Below are positions 38,656-46,813 of a stretch of 56,079 bases of DNA, one piece after another (within the stretch, counting starts at the first letter, position 1; every line of letters begins with the position of its first letter). The notes beneath the pieces are model-generated. The model did no database searches and was not told the origin of the DNA. It saw only the letters and a program-made list of their open reading frames with translations. This DNA is from UBA11164 sp034376725 (GTDB lineage: Bacteria > Pseudomonadota > Gammaproteobacteria > Xanthomonadales > Xanthomonadaceae). The stretch covers positions 1 to 56,079 of the forward strand of contig JAXMJH010000128.1 in the NCBI GenBank assembly GCA_034376725.1, written 5' to 3'. Position numbers and translations under genes: made by a program.

Positions 38656-39731
38656 AGCCCGGCGTCGAATTCGAAGTCGAACGCGTCGCCGATTTCGGCG
38701 CCCGTCGCGCTTTGCTCCGCGCCGGCCTCGGCGACGAAGACATCGAGCGATCCGGACGCCAGAAATGCCAGCCGGCTGGCCCGGTAACGGGCCGCGCGAA
38801 CCACCGCCCAGGGAATCAGCAGGCCCAGGCTGACGATGATCGCCAGGGTATTGCTGAAGTAGATCCAGGCCAGGTCGCGGGCTTGAAGGTTGGACTCGAA
38901 GCGATGCCCATCCAGGGCCAGACTGGTCCAGAACAGATTGGCCAGCCGCACCGCGATGTACACGAAGCCGATCAGATAACCGGCGTAGATCAGCGTCATT
39001 CCCAGCACGGTTCCGATCGTCCCCACCTGCGGCGAAATCGCTCTGGCGCCCATCACGATCGCGCCGCCGATGACTGCGCCGATGATGATGCCTGCGCCGG
39101 CGATATAGATGGCGTAATACTGGCCACCGTTGCGGGTGAACTCGAAGCGCTTGCCGCCGAACCGGTGCCCGGTCGCGACATATTCGTGCTGGAGCCCCTT
39201 GATCCACGGGTAGGCCAGGCCCAGGCTGGGAATGATCAGCAACGGCAGGCCGAGAAAGCGCGAAACCGCCTGCCCCAGGGTGCCGGTGAACCGGAAGCGC
39301 AGCCCGCGCCAGCTGGAATAGCGGGCCCGAAAGCGCAGCGCGCTGTACACCAGCCACGGCGTCAGCAAGGTGATCAGGACCAGCAACGCCAGGCTCCACA
39401 TCGGGGCAAACTGGTTGAGCAGCAGATAGCTGCCCAGCAGGCCGATGGCGATCAGCCGACCCTTGAGGATCTGCAACGGCTCGGCCAGGTATTCGAACGG
39501 CTCGCCGTCGAGCCGGGTGTTGGCGTAAAAGTAGCGCCGCGTGCGCACCGTGGCCCACGCCGAATAGATGCCCAGCGTCACCACGCTGAGCATCACATTG
39601 ACGATCCAGATGCGGAAGTACTCGCCCGCGTTGGCGCTGAATTCGATCGGGTGACGGGTCAGCGTCGGGACCGCAACGGACACTGCCGATTGCGCGGATC
39701 GATCGTGAGAAGCAATAGCCATATCCATCAT
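38652..39731 (-). CDS. DUF898/YjgN-family membrane protein
   Basis: A 359-residue inner-membrane protein with about seven to eight hydrophobic helices. YjgN/DUF898 marks are the repeated F-x-Y/R-x-G-x-x-x-E-Y pattern: IEFSANAGEYFRIWIVNV, FRFTGTLGQAVS and FEFTRNGGQYYAIYIAG, each followed by 'TLGIYSAWA...RRYFYANT' or 'PSLGLAYPWIKG' type segments. Function is unknown; homologs often pair with M48 proteases, as here, where the two genes overlap. The ATG at 39731 has AGGAGT ahead; an adjacent ATG at 39728 is equally possible. The C-terminal tail is acidic and soluble. Confidence 0.88.
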   Translation of the reverse strand: MMDMAIASHDRSAQSAVSVAVPTLTRHPIEFSANAGEYFRIWIVNVMLSVVTLGIYSAWATVRTRRYFYANTRLDGEPFEYLAEPLQILKGRLIAIGLLGSYLLLNQFAPMWSLALLVLITLLTPWLVYSALRFRARYSSWRGLRFRFTGTLGQAVSRFLGLPLLIIPSLGLAYPWIKGLQHEYVATGHRFGGKRFEFTRNGGQYYAIYIAGAGIIIGAVIGGAIVMGARAISPQVGTIGTVLGMTLIYAGYLIGFVYIAVRLANLFWTSLALDGHRFESNLQARDLAWIYFSNTLAIIVSLGLLIPWAVVRAARYRASRLAFLASGSLDVFVAEAGAEQSATGAEIGDAFDFEFDAGL

Positions 39732-40010
39732 CGAAGCACTCCTGATTGCCTGGCAAACGCCTGCTCGGAAGCCGGGCCCGGATCGAACGTCCGAGACGCC
39801 TGCTTCACCTATGAGCCGGTTCGAATGCGTGGCCGATGCTTCGATCGGATCCGACCAACTTTCCTGCGGCGACACAGATTGCCGTCGCGCGCAGCGCATA
39901 TTAGCCGCACCGCGCGCCGAAATGCCAGAGTCCGGCGCAGCAATCCGGCGCGCCGGCGCAGTAGCCCCTGCCCGAACCACCACAACTGACCCGGCAAGAA
40001 TCATCGATCG

Positions 40011-40069
40011 CGAAAGCCCTTGCAGCCGGCGGTCCCGGCTTACGGCCTGTGGCCTTTGCCGGGCTGCTT
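40011..40069. repeat. Dispersed CGGTCCCGGCTTACGGCCT repeat
   Basis: This stretch matches 428-486 closely (GCGAAA, CCC, CCGGCGGTCCCGGCTTACGG, then a GGCC...GCCGGGCT end). It lies between the divergent DUF898 and AAA ATPase genes, and the paired GGCC/CCCGGC arms make it hairpin-prone. Confidence 0.6.
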
Positions 40070-40141
40070 GCCGGGCCGTTGCATGGCTCGGCAGGCCAGC
40101 GATCGGTCTGCTATCGTTTTGCGCTCGACCACGGATGTCCC

Positions 40142-41626
40142 ATGAGCGAACTCGACGATCTGTGCGCCCTGGTGCGCGCCAACACCGCCCTGATTGTCAT
40201 CGAAACCCCGGACGAGGCGCGGGTGGTCGACCTGTTTCGTCACGCCCTGATGCACATCTGGCGGCCGCTGTTCCGCTGGTCGATCACCGAGGGAATGCGT
40301 CGGATCGACATGGACAGCGAGCACGACGAGGACATCGCGCCCGACTCCAGCGCGGTGCTGCGGGCAATCAAGGACGCCGATCAGCGCGGCATCTACCTGC
40401 TGATGGATTTTCATCCCTACCTCGGCTACGCCAGTCATCAGCGGATGATTCGCGATATCGCCCAACGCCGCGAAAGCCAGCCGCATGTGCTGGTGCTGGT
40501 CGGCGTCAAGGTGGAGCTGCCGCCGGAGATGGAGGCAGGCGCGGTGCGCTTTCAGCCGCGACTGCCCGACGAGCCGGCGCTGCGCAAAATGGTGCGCGAG
40601 GAGATGGCGGCCTATGCCCGCGAGCACGGCGGCCGTCGGGTGGAAGTCGACGCGCTGGCCAAGGATGCCCTGCTGCGCAACCTGCGCGGGCTGAGCCTGG
40701 CCGAGGCGCGGCGCATCGCCCGGCACCTGATTTTCGACGACGGCCTGATTGCCGCGCACGATCTGCCCAAGCTGGCCAAGCTGAAGTTCGAGCTGCTAAA
40801 CCGTAGCGGGCACCTGCATTTCGAATACGACACGGCGCGCTTCGCCGATGTCGCCGGCGTGTCGCGGCTGAAGCGCTGGATCGAGCAGCGGCGCTCGGTG
40901 TTCATCGAAGACGCCGCCCCGGCCGGTCTCGACCCTCCCAAGGGCGTGCTGCTGCTGGGCGTGCAGGGCTGCGGAAAATCGCTGGCCGCCAAGGCGGTGG
41001 CCGGCGGTTTCGGCGTGCCGCTGGTGCGGCTGGATTTTGGCACCCTGTACAACAAATACCACGGCGAAACCGAAAAGAACCTGCGCGATGCGCTGGCCTC
41101 GACCGAGCAACTGGCACCCTGCGTGCTGTGGATGGACGAGCTGGAAAAGGGCCTGGCGTCGAGCGGAGAATCCGACGGCGGCATCTCGCGCCGGGTGCTG
41201 GGGTATCTGCTGACCTGGATGGCCGAGCGCACGGCGCGGGTGTTCATGGTGGCCACCGCCAACCAGGTCGATCAACTGCCGCCAGAATTGCTGCGCAAGG
41301 GCCGCTTCGACGAAATATTCTTCGTCGACCTGCCCAGGCCCGAGGCGCGCGAAGCGATCTTCCGGATTCATCTGAACAAGCGCGGCATCGCGCCTGCGGG
41401 CTTCGTGCTGTCCGAGCTGGCGGCCGCCTCGGAGGGGTTTTCCGGTGCCGAGATCGAGCAGGCTATCGTGGCGGCGCTGTATGCCGCGCACGCCGCACAG
41501 GCACCGCTCGATCAGCCGATGCTGCTGGAGGAACTGGCCGGCTCGCGACCGCTGTCGGTGATGATGGCCGAGAAGGTTGCCGCCCTGCGCGACTGGGCCA
41601 GCACCCGGACAGTGCCGGCCGACTGA
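40142..41626 (+). CDS. AAA-family ATPase, Ycf46-like
   Basis: A 494-residue cytosolic AAA ATPase of the Ycf46 type found in cyanobacteria, plastids and many bacteria. The N-terminal 220 residues form the family's own domain with a P-loop-like but degenerate ATPase fold (LVRANTALIVIETPDEARV, IYLLMDFHPYLG, HVLVLVGVKVELPPE). The AAA core has Walker A GVQGCGKS (273-280), Walker B VLWMDE (328-333), sensor FMVATANQ and arginine-finger region LLRKGRFDE. Its exact job is unknown; roles in CO2 use and photosynthesis have been suggested in cyanobacteria. ATG 40142 lacks a clear ribosome site. It stands alone on the plus strand. Confidence 0.9.
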   Translation: MSELDDLCALVRANTALIVIETPDEARVVDLFRHALMHIWRPLFRWSITEGMRRIDMDSEHDEDIAPDSSAVLRAIKDADQRGIYLLMDFHPYLGYASHQRMIRDIAQRRESQPHVLVLVGVKVELPPEMEAGAVRFQPRLPDEPALRKMVREEMAAYAREHGGRRVEVDALAKDALLRNLRGLSLAEARRIARHLIFDDGLIAAHDLPKLAKLKFELLNRSGHLHFEYDTARFADVAGVSRLKRWIEQRRSVFIEDAAPAGLDPPKGVLLLGVQGCGKSLAAKAVAGGFGVPLVRLDFGTLYNKYHGETEKNLRDALASTEQLAPCVLWMDELEKGLASSGESDGGISRRVLGYLLTWMAERTARVFMVATANQVDQLPPELLRKGRFDEIFFVDLPRPEAREAIFRIHLNKRGIAPAGFVLSELAAASEGFSGAEIEQAIVAALYAAHAAQAPLDQPMLLEELAGSRPLSVMMAEKVAALRDWASTRTVPAD

Positions 41627-41680
41627 GCCGCGCCGACGAGGACAGCGCAGGCCCGCGCGACCGGCCCGGCATCGCTCAGC

Positions 41681-42718
41681 TCAGCCCGGCCAGTTGGCCG
41701 GCGGCTCGACTGCGACGCCATTCTCGCGCAGCAGCTCGCGCATGGCGTTGAGCTCGCCGCGTTGAAACCACAGCCGGATATGCGCCGGGCCGGCGCCAGT
41801 CAGGAAGTCGGGACTGCTCATGATCGGCAAGGCCCGCTGCTGAAGCCATTTCAGCCGACGCTGCTCGGCCTGCCAGCGGTGGTGTTCGGGCAGGCCGTCG
41901 GTCAATTTCAACAGCGCGGAAACCGCCGTAGAGGCGTCGCTCATCGACACGCTCTCGCCGCCGAACATGCGGCTGAACACGGCCATGCAGTCGGTCCGCA
42001 GCGCGCGGTCATCGACCGGCGTGCCGCCCGGCAGGCAGAGTGTCATCAGCGGCGCGTAACCCGGTGAGCTGAGCGCCACCGTGTAGCCCAGTGCCACCGC
42101 CTCACCGGTCATCGCAGGGCCGCTGGTCTTCGGCCACGACAGTCCGCCGAAGAAATCCAGAAACAGCCGACCGACCTGGTTGTCGTAGGTTTCGAAGCGG
42201 TTCGAACGCGCCGCTTCGGTCAGCATGGCGCCGGCGACCAGATCCTGGCCCTGCGCCAGGATGGTTTCCAGCCACAGCAACTTCACGTAGCCATTGGCCG
42301 GGTCCAGGCGCAACAGCCGCTGTCGGCCGGCCAGCTGATCGCAGCCGGCTTCGACCTGGGCCTGCGGGCAGCCGGCCTGCGCCCAGGCGATCAGTGGGTC
42401 GTCGGGCGCCAGTTCGGCGGCGCGGGCCAACAGCCGCACCGGCTCGGCGTTCGGATCGAACGACGACGTTTCCCCGCTCCCGTCCTCACCTTCGCTCGCC
42501 TGCTCGCCCTCGGGCACGGTCACCGGGTAAAGCAGCGCGGCCAGCAGCAGCTCGCGCGGGTTGTCGCTGTCCAGCAGGGCGCGCACCGCATCGCGCTGCA
42601 CCTGGCGGACCTGCTGCTTCCACTCCTGTTCTGTGGTCTGGGCCGACGCTGCCGGCGACTGCGCCAGCACGGCGATCAGCGCGATCAGCGCGATCAGGAT
42701 CGGGGCGGTGCGATTCAC
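41681..42718 (-). CDS. Exported protein of unknown function, tetratricopeptide-like
   Basis: A 345-residue secreted or periplasmic protein of unknown family. The signal peptide is NRTAPILIALIALIAVLAQS with cleavage near ASA-Q. The mature part is helical, with Ala/Leu-rich pairs resembling TPR repeats (AVRALLDSDNPRELLLAALL, RLLARAAELAPDDPLIAWAQ, GYVKLLWLETILAQGQD). A Glu/Gly/Ser-rich loop follows near residue 80, and Cys residues around 115, 123 and 225 may form disulfides. The start is taken at GTG 42718 because GGAG lies six bases ahead and the signal peptide begins there; an upstream start at 42760 adds only charged residues. It converges with the AAA ATPase gene. A cell-envelope scaffold or chaperone role would be a guess. 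Confidence 0.7.
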   Translation of the reverse strand: MNRTAPILIALIALIAVLAQSPAASAQTTEQEWKQQVRQVQRDAVRALLDSDNPRELLLAALLYPVTVPEGEQASEGEDGSGETSSFDPNAEPVRLLARAAELAPDDPLIAWAQAGCPQAQVEAGCDQLAGRQRLLRLDPANGYVKLLWLETILAQGQDLVAGAMLTEAARSNRFETYDNQVGRLFLDFFGGLSWPKTSGPAMTGEAVALGYTVALSSPGYAPLMTLCLPGGTPVDDRALRTDCMAVFSRMFGGESVSMSDASTAVSALLKLTDGLPEHHRWQAEQRRLKWLQQRALPIMSSPDFLTGAGPAHIRLWFQRGELNAMRELLRENGVAVEPPANWPG

Positions 42719-42848
42719 GTTGCGCTCCAAAATTCGATGCTCGGGTCGCGATGCTATCACCGCTGGCGTTAACCGTCGCCGGATGGCGCGCGCGAGCTGC
42801 CATCATCGACCGCTCCCGGGGGCGGTTCAGCTGGGTGGCGCTTGCAGC

Positions 42849-43772
42849 CTATCCGGCCAAAACCGAATGGGACAACACCCAGGCCCATAGCGGCACTGTG
42901 AGCAGGGATACCGCGATGCCGTAGCCGATCATCGCCGAGGCTAGGGCCGGCGCCAGACGGTGGGCGATGACCAGGGCGGCGGCGGTGATCATCGGCGGCA
43001 TGGCCGACTCCAGTACAGCAGCCCGGGTCATCAGATCGGGCAGACCCATGGCGATCGCCAGACCCCAGGCCAGCGCCGGCATCAGCACCAGCTTGAGCGA
43101 AAGCCCGGCCACCAGCGGCTGCAACTCGGCGCGCGCCAGGCGAAGGCGCAGGGTGACGCCGATGGCCAGCATGGCCAATAGCGGCAGCGCATCGGCCAGC
43201 TTCTGCAAACCGTTGGCGATGAATTCCGGTGGATCAGCCGGCATCACCGTGAATGCCAGCAGCATCGCCAGGAACGGCGGGAAGCGCAGCACCCGGCCAG
43301 CGATCTCGCGCGCGCTCGGTGTGTGTTCGCCGCTGTAGCGCGCCAGCACGTAAAGGCCGTAGCTGCTGATGATCAGAAAACTGCCGAACTGATCGTAGAC
43401 CACGGCGTAAGGCAGCGCGGCATCGCCCAGCAGGGCGCGGATCAACGGATAACCGATGAACGAGGTATTGCCGAGCAGCACCAGCACCAACAGCGCCGCC
43501 ACCTGATCGCGCCGCCACGCCAGCCGCCGGCCCAGCCAGACGATCAGCGGCACCACCGGCACCAGCAACAGCCACGGCACTGCGATCACCCCGAGCAGCG
43601 CCGGCTCCAGCGTCAACTGCGGCGCATAGCGCAGCACCGCCGCCGGCAGGCAGACATACAGCACCACCTTGTTCAGCGCCTCGGCACCGGCCGCGTCCAG
43701 CATCCCCGACCGGCCCAGCACCATGCCGATGCCAAGCATCACGATGATCAGAGCGAAAGCGTCGAAGGCCAT
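42849..43772 (-). CDS. AEC-family (auxin efflux carrier-like) transporter
   Basis: A 307-residue inner-membrane carrier with about ten helices. AEC/PF03547 features are the opening IIVMLGIGMVLGRSGMLDAA, ALNKVVLYVCLPAAVLRY with the conserved Pro in helix 2, LLGNTSFIGYPL, and SAMPPMITAAALV near the end. Such proteins move malate, other organic acids or hydrophobic compounds; the substrate is unknown. The ATG at 43772 is preceded by an ATTCCC array eight bases away and has no Shine-Dalgarno site. The ggt gene lies upstream on the same strand, and both spacer ends carry complementary arrays. It may be cotranscribed with ggt. Confidence 0.9.
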   Translation of the reverse strand: MAFDAFALIIVMLGIGMVLGRSGMLDAAGAEALNKVVLYVCLPAAVLRYAPQLTLEPALLGVIAVPWLLLVPVVPLIVWLGRRLAWRRDQVAALLVLVLLGNTSFIGYPLIRALLGDAALPYAVVYDQFGSFLIISSYGLYVLARYSGEHTPSAREIAGRVLRFPPFLAMLLAFTVMPADPPEFIANGLQKLADALPLLAMLAIGVTLRLRLARAELQPLVAGLSLKLVLMPALAWGLAIAMGLPDLMTRAAVLESAMPPMITAAALVIAHRLAPALASAMIGYGIAVSLLTVPLWAWVLSHSVLAG

Positions 43773-43780
43773 TTTAGAGC

Positions 43781-43810
43781 CGGGAATGGGGAATCGGGAA
43801 TCGGGAATCG
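43781..43810 (-). repeat. Repeat array before AEC transporter start
   Basis: Plus-strand GGGAAT units, ATTCCC on the transporter's coding strand, eight bases upstream of its ATG. The partner array lies at 43900-43930. Confidence 0.85.
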
Positions 43811-43899
43811 CTGGAGCGACACCATCCCCACAACGGCCCTCCCCTTGGGTGGGAGGGGGCAAAACCTCGGGATATCAAACGCCCGGTTTCAGCTCTTTC

Positions 43900-43930
43900 G
43901 ATTCCCGATTCCCGATTCCCGATTCCCGGC
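43900..43930 (-). repeat. Repeat array after ggt stop
   Basis: Plus-strand ATTCCCG units, GGGAAT on the ggt coding strand, beginning four bases after the ggt stop. It is complementary to the array at 43781-43810, and the two enclose about 90 bp of unrelated sequence. Confidence 0.85.
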
Positions 43931-43934
43931 CTCA

Positions 43935-45647
43935 TCAATACCCCGCCGCCTGTCCGTCCTTTCGGCTTTCCGAGGCGCCGTAGTAGACGCGGCTTTCCGG
44001 GTCGCGGGCTATCGCCTGGTAGCCGCCGAATATGCCGATGGTTTCCTGCACGCGGTGGCCCATGCGGGTGAGTTCGCGTCGGGTGGTCGGGTCGAAGCCG
44101 GATTCCAGGTTGAGCACGCCGCCGTCGATCATTTCGGTGAGCTGGCCGGCCGGGTCGGTCGAGCCGTCGTGGTGGATGCGCGGCGCGTCGCCGGCTTCCT
44201 GCAGGTTCATGCCGAAATCGACCAGATTCATCACGATCTGGGCGTGGCCCTGCGGCTGCATGGCACCGCCCATCAGGCCGAAACTGACCCAGGGCTTGCC
44301 GTCCCGGGTGATGAACGCCGGGATGATGGTGTGGAACGGGCGCTTGGCCGGCTCGAAGCTGTTCGGGTGGCCCTCCTTGAGCACGAACTGCTCACCGCGA
44401 TCCTGCAGGATGAACCCCAGCCCCGGCGGCGTCATGCCCGACCCCATGCCGCGATAGTTCGACTGGATCAGGCTGACCATCATGCCGTCCTCGTCGGCCA
44501 CAGTGAGGTAGATGGTGTCGCCCTGATTGAGCGCGCCGCCGGCATCCACCGCGCGTGCGGCACGCGCCGGATCGATCAGCGCCCGGCGCTCGGTGGCGTA
44601 GTCCTTGGACAGCAGCCGCTCCACCGGCGCCGGGTGGAAGGCCGGATCGGCGTACCAGCGCGCCCGGTCGGCGAACGCCAGCTTCTTGGCTTCGACGAAC
44701 AGATGCACGTGCTCGGGGCTGCCGAAGGCGATCTCCGAGAAATCGAAGCCCTCGAGAATGTTGAGAATCTGCAGCGCGGCGATGCCCTGCCCGTTGGGTG
44801 GCAGCTCCCATACATCCACGCCGCGATAGTTCACGCTGACCGGCTCGACCCACTCGCCGCGATGCGCAGCCAAATCCTGGTAGCTGAGAAATCCGCCGTT
44901 GGCCTGGATGTAGTCGCCGATGACGCGCGCGATATCGCCCTTGTAGAACGCATCCCGCCCGCCCTTGGCGATCTTTTCCAGCGTGTTGGCCAGGTTCGGG
45001 TTCTTCCATATCTCGCCCTTGCCCGGCGCCCGGCGGTCGATGGTGAACTGCTCGCTGAAGCCCGGCCACTTCGACAGCAGCGGCACGCTGCGCGCCCAGT
45101 AATAGGCGATCACCTCGGGCACCGGATGGCCCTGACGGGCGTAGCGGATGGCCGGCGCCAGGTTGTCGGCCATCTTGCGTTTGCCGAACCGGTCGTGCAG
45201 CGCGAACCAGCCGTCGACTGCGCCCGGCACCGTGACCGGCAGCGGCCCGTGCGAAGGCACCTCGGTGTAGCCGTTGTCCTGGAACCACTTCAGGCTGAGC
45301 GCGGCCGGCGAGCGGCCCGAGCCGTTGTAGCCGTGCAGCTTGCCGGTTTTCGGATCCCACACGATGGCGAACAGGTCGCCGCCGATGCCGTTGCCGGTCG
45401 GCTCCATGAGGCCGATGGCGGCATTGGCGGCGATCGCCGCGTCGACCGCGCTGCCGCCGTCTTTCATCACATCCAGCGCAATCTGGGTGACCAACGGGTG
45501 CGAGGTGGCGGCCATCGCCTTGGGCGCGATGACCTCGGAGCGCGTGGTGAACGAATGCCCGGTGATCCGGTCGCCGCTCCAGGCCGGCCCGGAGGCCAGG
45601 CACAGGGTTGAAGCCGCCGCAACGGCAAGCGTTCGAATCGGGTTCAT
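43935..45647 (-). CDS. ggt: Gamma-glutamyltransferase, exported
   Basis: A 570-residue N-terminal nucleophile hydrolase that breaks the gamma-glutamyl bond of glutathione in the periplasm. The signal peptide is TLAVAAASTLCLASGPAW. The proenzyme would self-cleave before Thr378 in GALNQGDTIYLTV, the new N-terminal nucleophile of the small subunit. The oxyanion region is in GSGMTPPGLGF and the gamma-glutamate site in SNYRGMGSG and GLMGGAMQPQGH. Length fits the family. The ATG at 45647 has AGAGG ahead. Its sequence is of the YwrD/GGT2-like branch that often lacks the lid loop. GGAAT arrays follow the stop, and an AEC transporter follows those; together they may serve glutathione or amino-acid turnover. 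Confidence 0.94.
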   Translation of the reverse strand: MNPIRTLAVAAASTLCLASGPAWSGDRITGHSFTTRSEVIAPKAMAATSHPLVTQIALDVMKDGGSAVDAAIAANAAIGLMEPTGNGIGGDLFAIVWDPKTGKLHGYNGSGRSPAALSLKWFQDNGYTEVPSHGPLPVTVPGAVDGWFALHDRFGKRKMADNLAPAIRYARQGHPVPEVIAYYWARSVPLLSKWPGFSEQFTIDRRAPGKGEIWKNPNLANTLEKIAKGGRDAFYKGDIARVIGDYIQANGGFLSYQDLAAHRGEWVEPVSVNYRGVDVWELPPNGQGIAALQILNILEGFDFSEIAFGSPEHVHLFVEAKKLAFADRARWYADPAFHPAPVERLLSKDYATERRALIDPARAARAVDAGGALNQGDTIYLTVADEDGMMVSLIQSNYRGMGSGMTPPGLGFILQDRGEQFVLKEGHPNSFEPAKRPFHTIIPAFITRDGKPWVSFGLMGGAMQPQGHAQIVMNLVDFGMNLQEAGDAPRIHHDGSTDPAGQLTEMIDGGVLNLESGFDPTTRRELTRMGHRVQETIGIFGGYQAIARDPESRVYYGASESRKDGQAAGY

Positions 45648-45718
45648 GGCATCGGCCTCTGGGTCGTGTGGGCGATCGGGACTCATGGCGAAAGGGTACA
45701 CCCCGCGCGCGGTGCGTC

Positions 45719-46519
45719 TCAGCCGTCGACCGGCGGCAGACCGAAAAACCGCTCGGTGTTGGCGGTGACGCAGGCAGCGGTCAGCTCCGGCGACTCGCCG
45801 CGATCGCGCGCCAACTCCTCCACGATGTGCAGCAGAAACGCCGGCTCGTTGCGACGGTGCGCGGGCTTGGGTTTCAGCGTGCGCGGCAGCAGGTAGGGTG
45901 CGTCGGTCTCCACCATCAGGCGATCGGCCGGGATGTGCCGGACCAGCTCGCGTAGATGCGCGCCCCGCCGCTCATCGCACAGCCAGCCGGTGATGCCGAT
46001 GTACCAGTCGCGATCGAGGCATTCGAACAGCTCGCGCCGCTCGCCGGTGAAGCAGTGCACCACCGCCGGGCCAAGCCGGCCTTCGAACCCGGCCATCATC
46101 GCGACGAAATCGTCGTGGGCATCGCGCTGGTGCAGAAACAGCGGCTTGCCGGTGTCGGCGGCGATCTGCAACTGGCGCTCGAACGCCCGCCGCTGCGCCG
46201 GGCGCGGCGAAAAATCGCGGAAGTAATCCAGCCCGCACTCGCCGACCGCCACCAGCTCGGGCGAGCAATGCAGCTCGCGCAGTTCGCGGTCGTAGTCGTC
46301 GGTGTATTCGGCCGCGTGGTGCGGATGCACGCCCGCCGTCGCCCACAGCAGGCCGGGATGCGCGTGCGCCAGGGCCAGCGCCTTCGGGTTGTGATCCCGG
46401 CTGGCGCCGGTGACGATCATCCGGCTCACGCCGGCCGCGCGCGCGCGTTCGAGCACGGTATCGCGGTCGTGATCGAAGCTGTCGTGGGTGAGGTTGGCGC
46501 CGATGTCGATGAGGGGCAT
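45719..46519 (-). CDS. tatD: TatD-family deoxyribonuclease
   Basis: A 266-residue metal-dependent hydrolase of the TatD family, with DNase activity and roles in DNA repair and degradation. Family blocks are DIGANLTHDSF at the start, TAGVHPHHA, AVGECGLDYFRD with its metal-binding Glu, FLHQRDA, VVHCFTG and VETDAPYLLPR near residue 220. The normal opening D-x-H-x-H is replaced by DIGANLTHDSF, as in other TatD proper proteins. The start ATG at 46519 has no Shine-Dalgarno site; a 7-bp repeat array of ATTCTCC/ATTCCCC units begins 12 bases upstream. It is divergent from hrpB. Confidence 0.93.
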   Translation of the reverse strand: MPLIDIGANLTHDSFDHDRDTVLERARAAGVSRMIVTGASRDHNPKALALAHAHPGLLWATAGVHPHHAAEYTDDYDRELRELHCSPELVAVGECGLDYFRDFSPRPAQRRAFERQLQIAADTGKPLFLHQRDAHDDFVAMMAGFEGRLGPAVVHCFTGERRELFECLDRDWYIGITGWLCDERRGAHLRELVRHIPADRLMVETDAPYLLPRTLKPKPAHRRNEPAFLLHIVEELARDRGESPELTAACVTANTERFFGLPPVDG

Positions 46520-46530
46520 GGGGTTGGGGT

Positions 46531-46633
46531 GGGAGTCGGGAATGGAGAATGGAGAATGGAGAATGGAGAATGGAGAATGGGGAATGGGGAATGGGGAATG
46601 GGGAATGGGGAATGGGGAAGCGGGAAGCGGGGA
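46531..46633 (-). repeat. Heptanucleotide array upstream of tatD
   Basis: Five GGAGAAT and five GGGGAAT heptamers, with degenerate units at both ends, in the tatD leader. The unit of seven is not a multiple of three and the copies are near-perfect, so the array is prone to slip. On the tatD coding strand it reads ATTCTCC/ATTCCCC. Confidence 0.9.
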
Positions 46634-46813
46634 CCGCGATTGTAGGGGGCGGCACGGTGGATGGCACGTCGGGGCTGTTGGTGGGGAAAGACTGACGCAA
46701 ACGGAGGTCGGATCGGATGCCTGGTGCGCGACAGCCGTGGTCCGGCATCGGAGGTCGGGTTGTTGTCGATCACCGCCGGCCGGCGCGTGCACGTCAGCGC
46801 TTATGCTGTCGCG

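Noticed and set aside
43323..45611. A 762-codon plus-strand open frame
   Set aside because: It runs antisense to the AEC transporter and gamma-glutamyltransferase genes and through repeat arrays.
46531..46633. CRISPR array
   Set aside because: The unit is 7 bp with no spacers; it is a simple sequence repeat.
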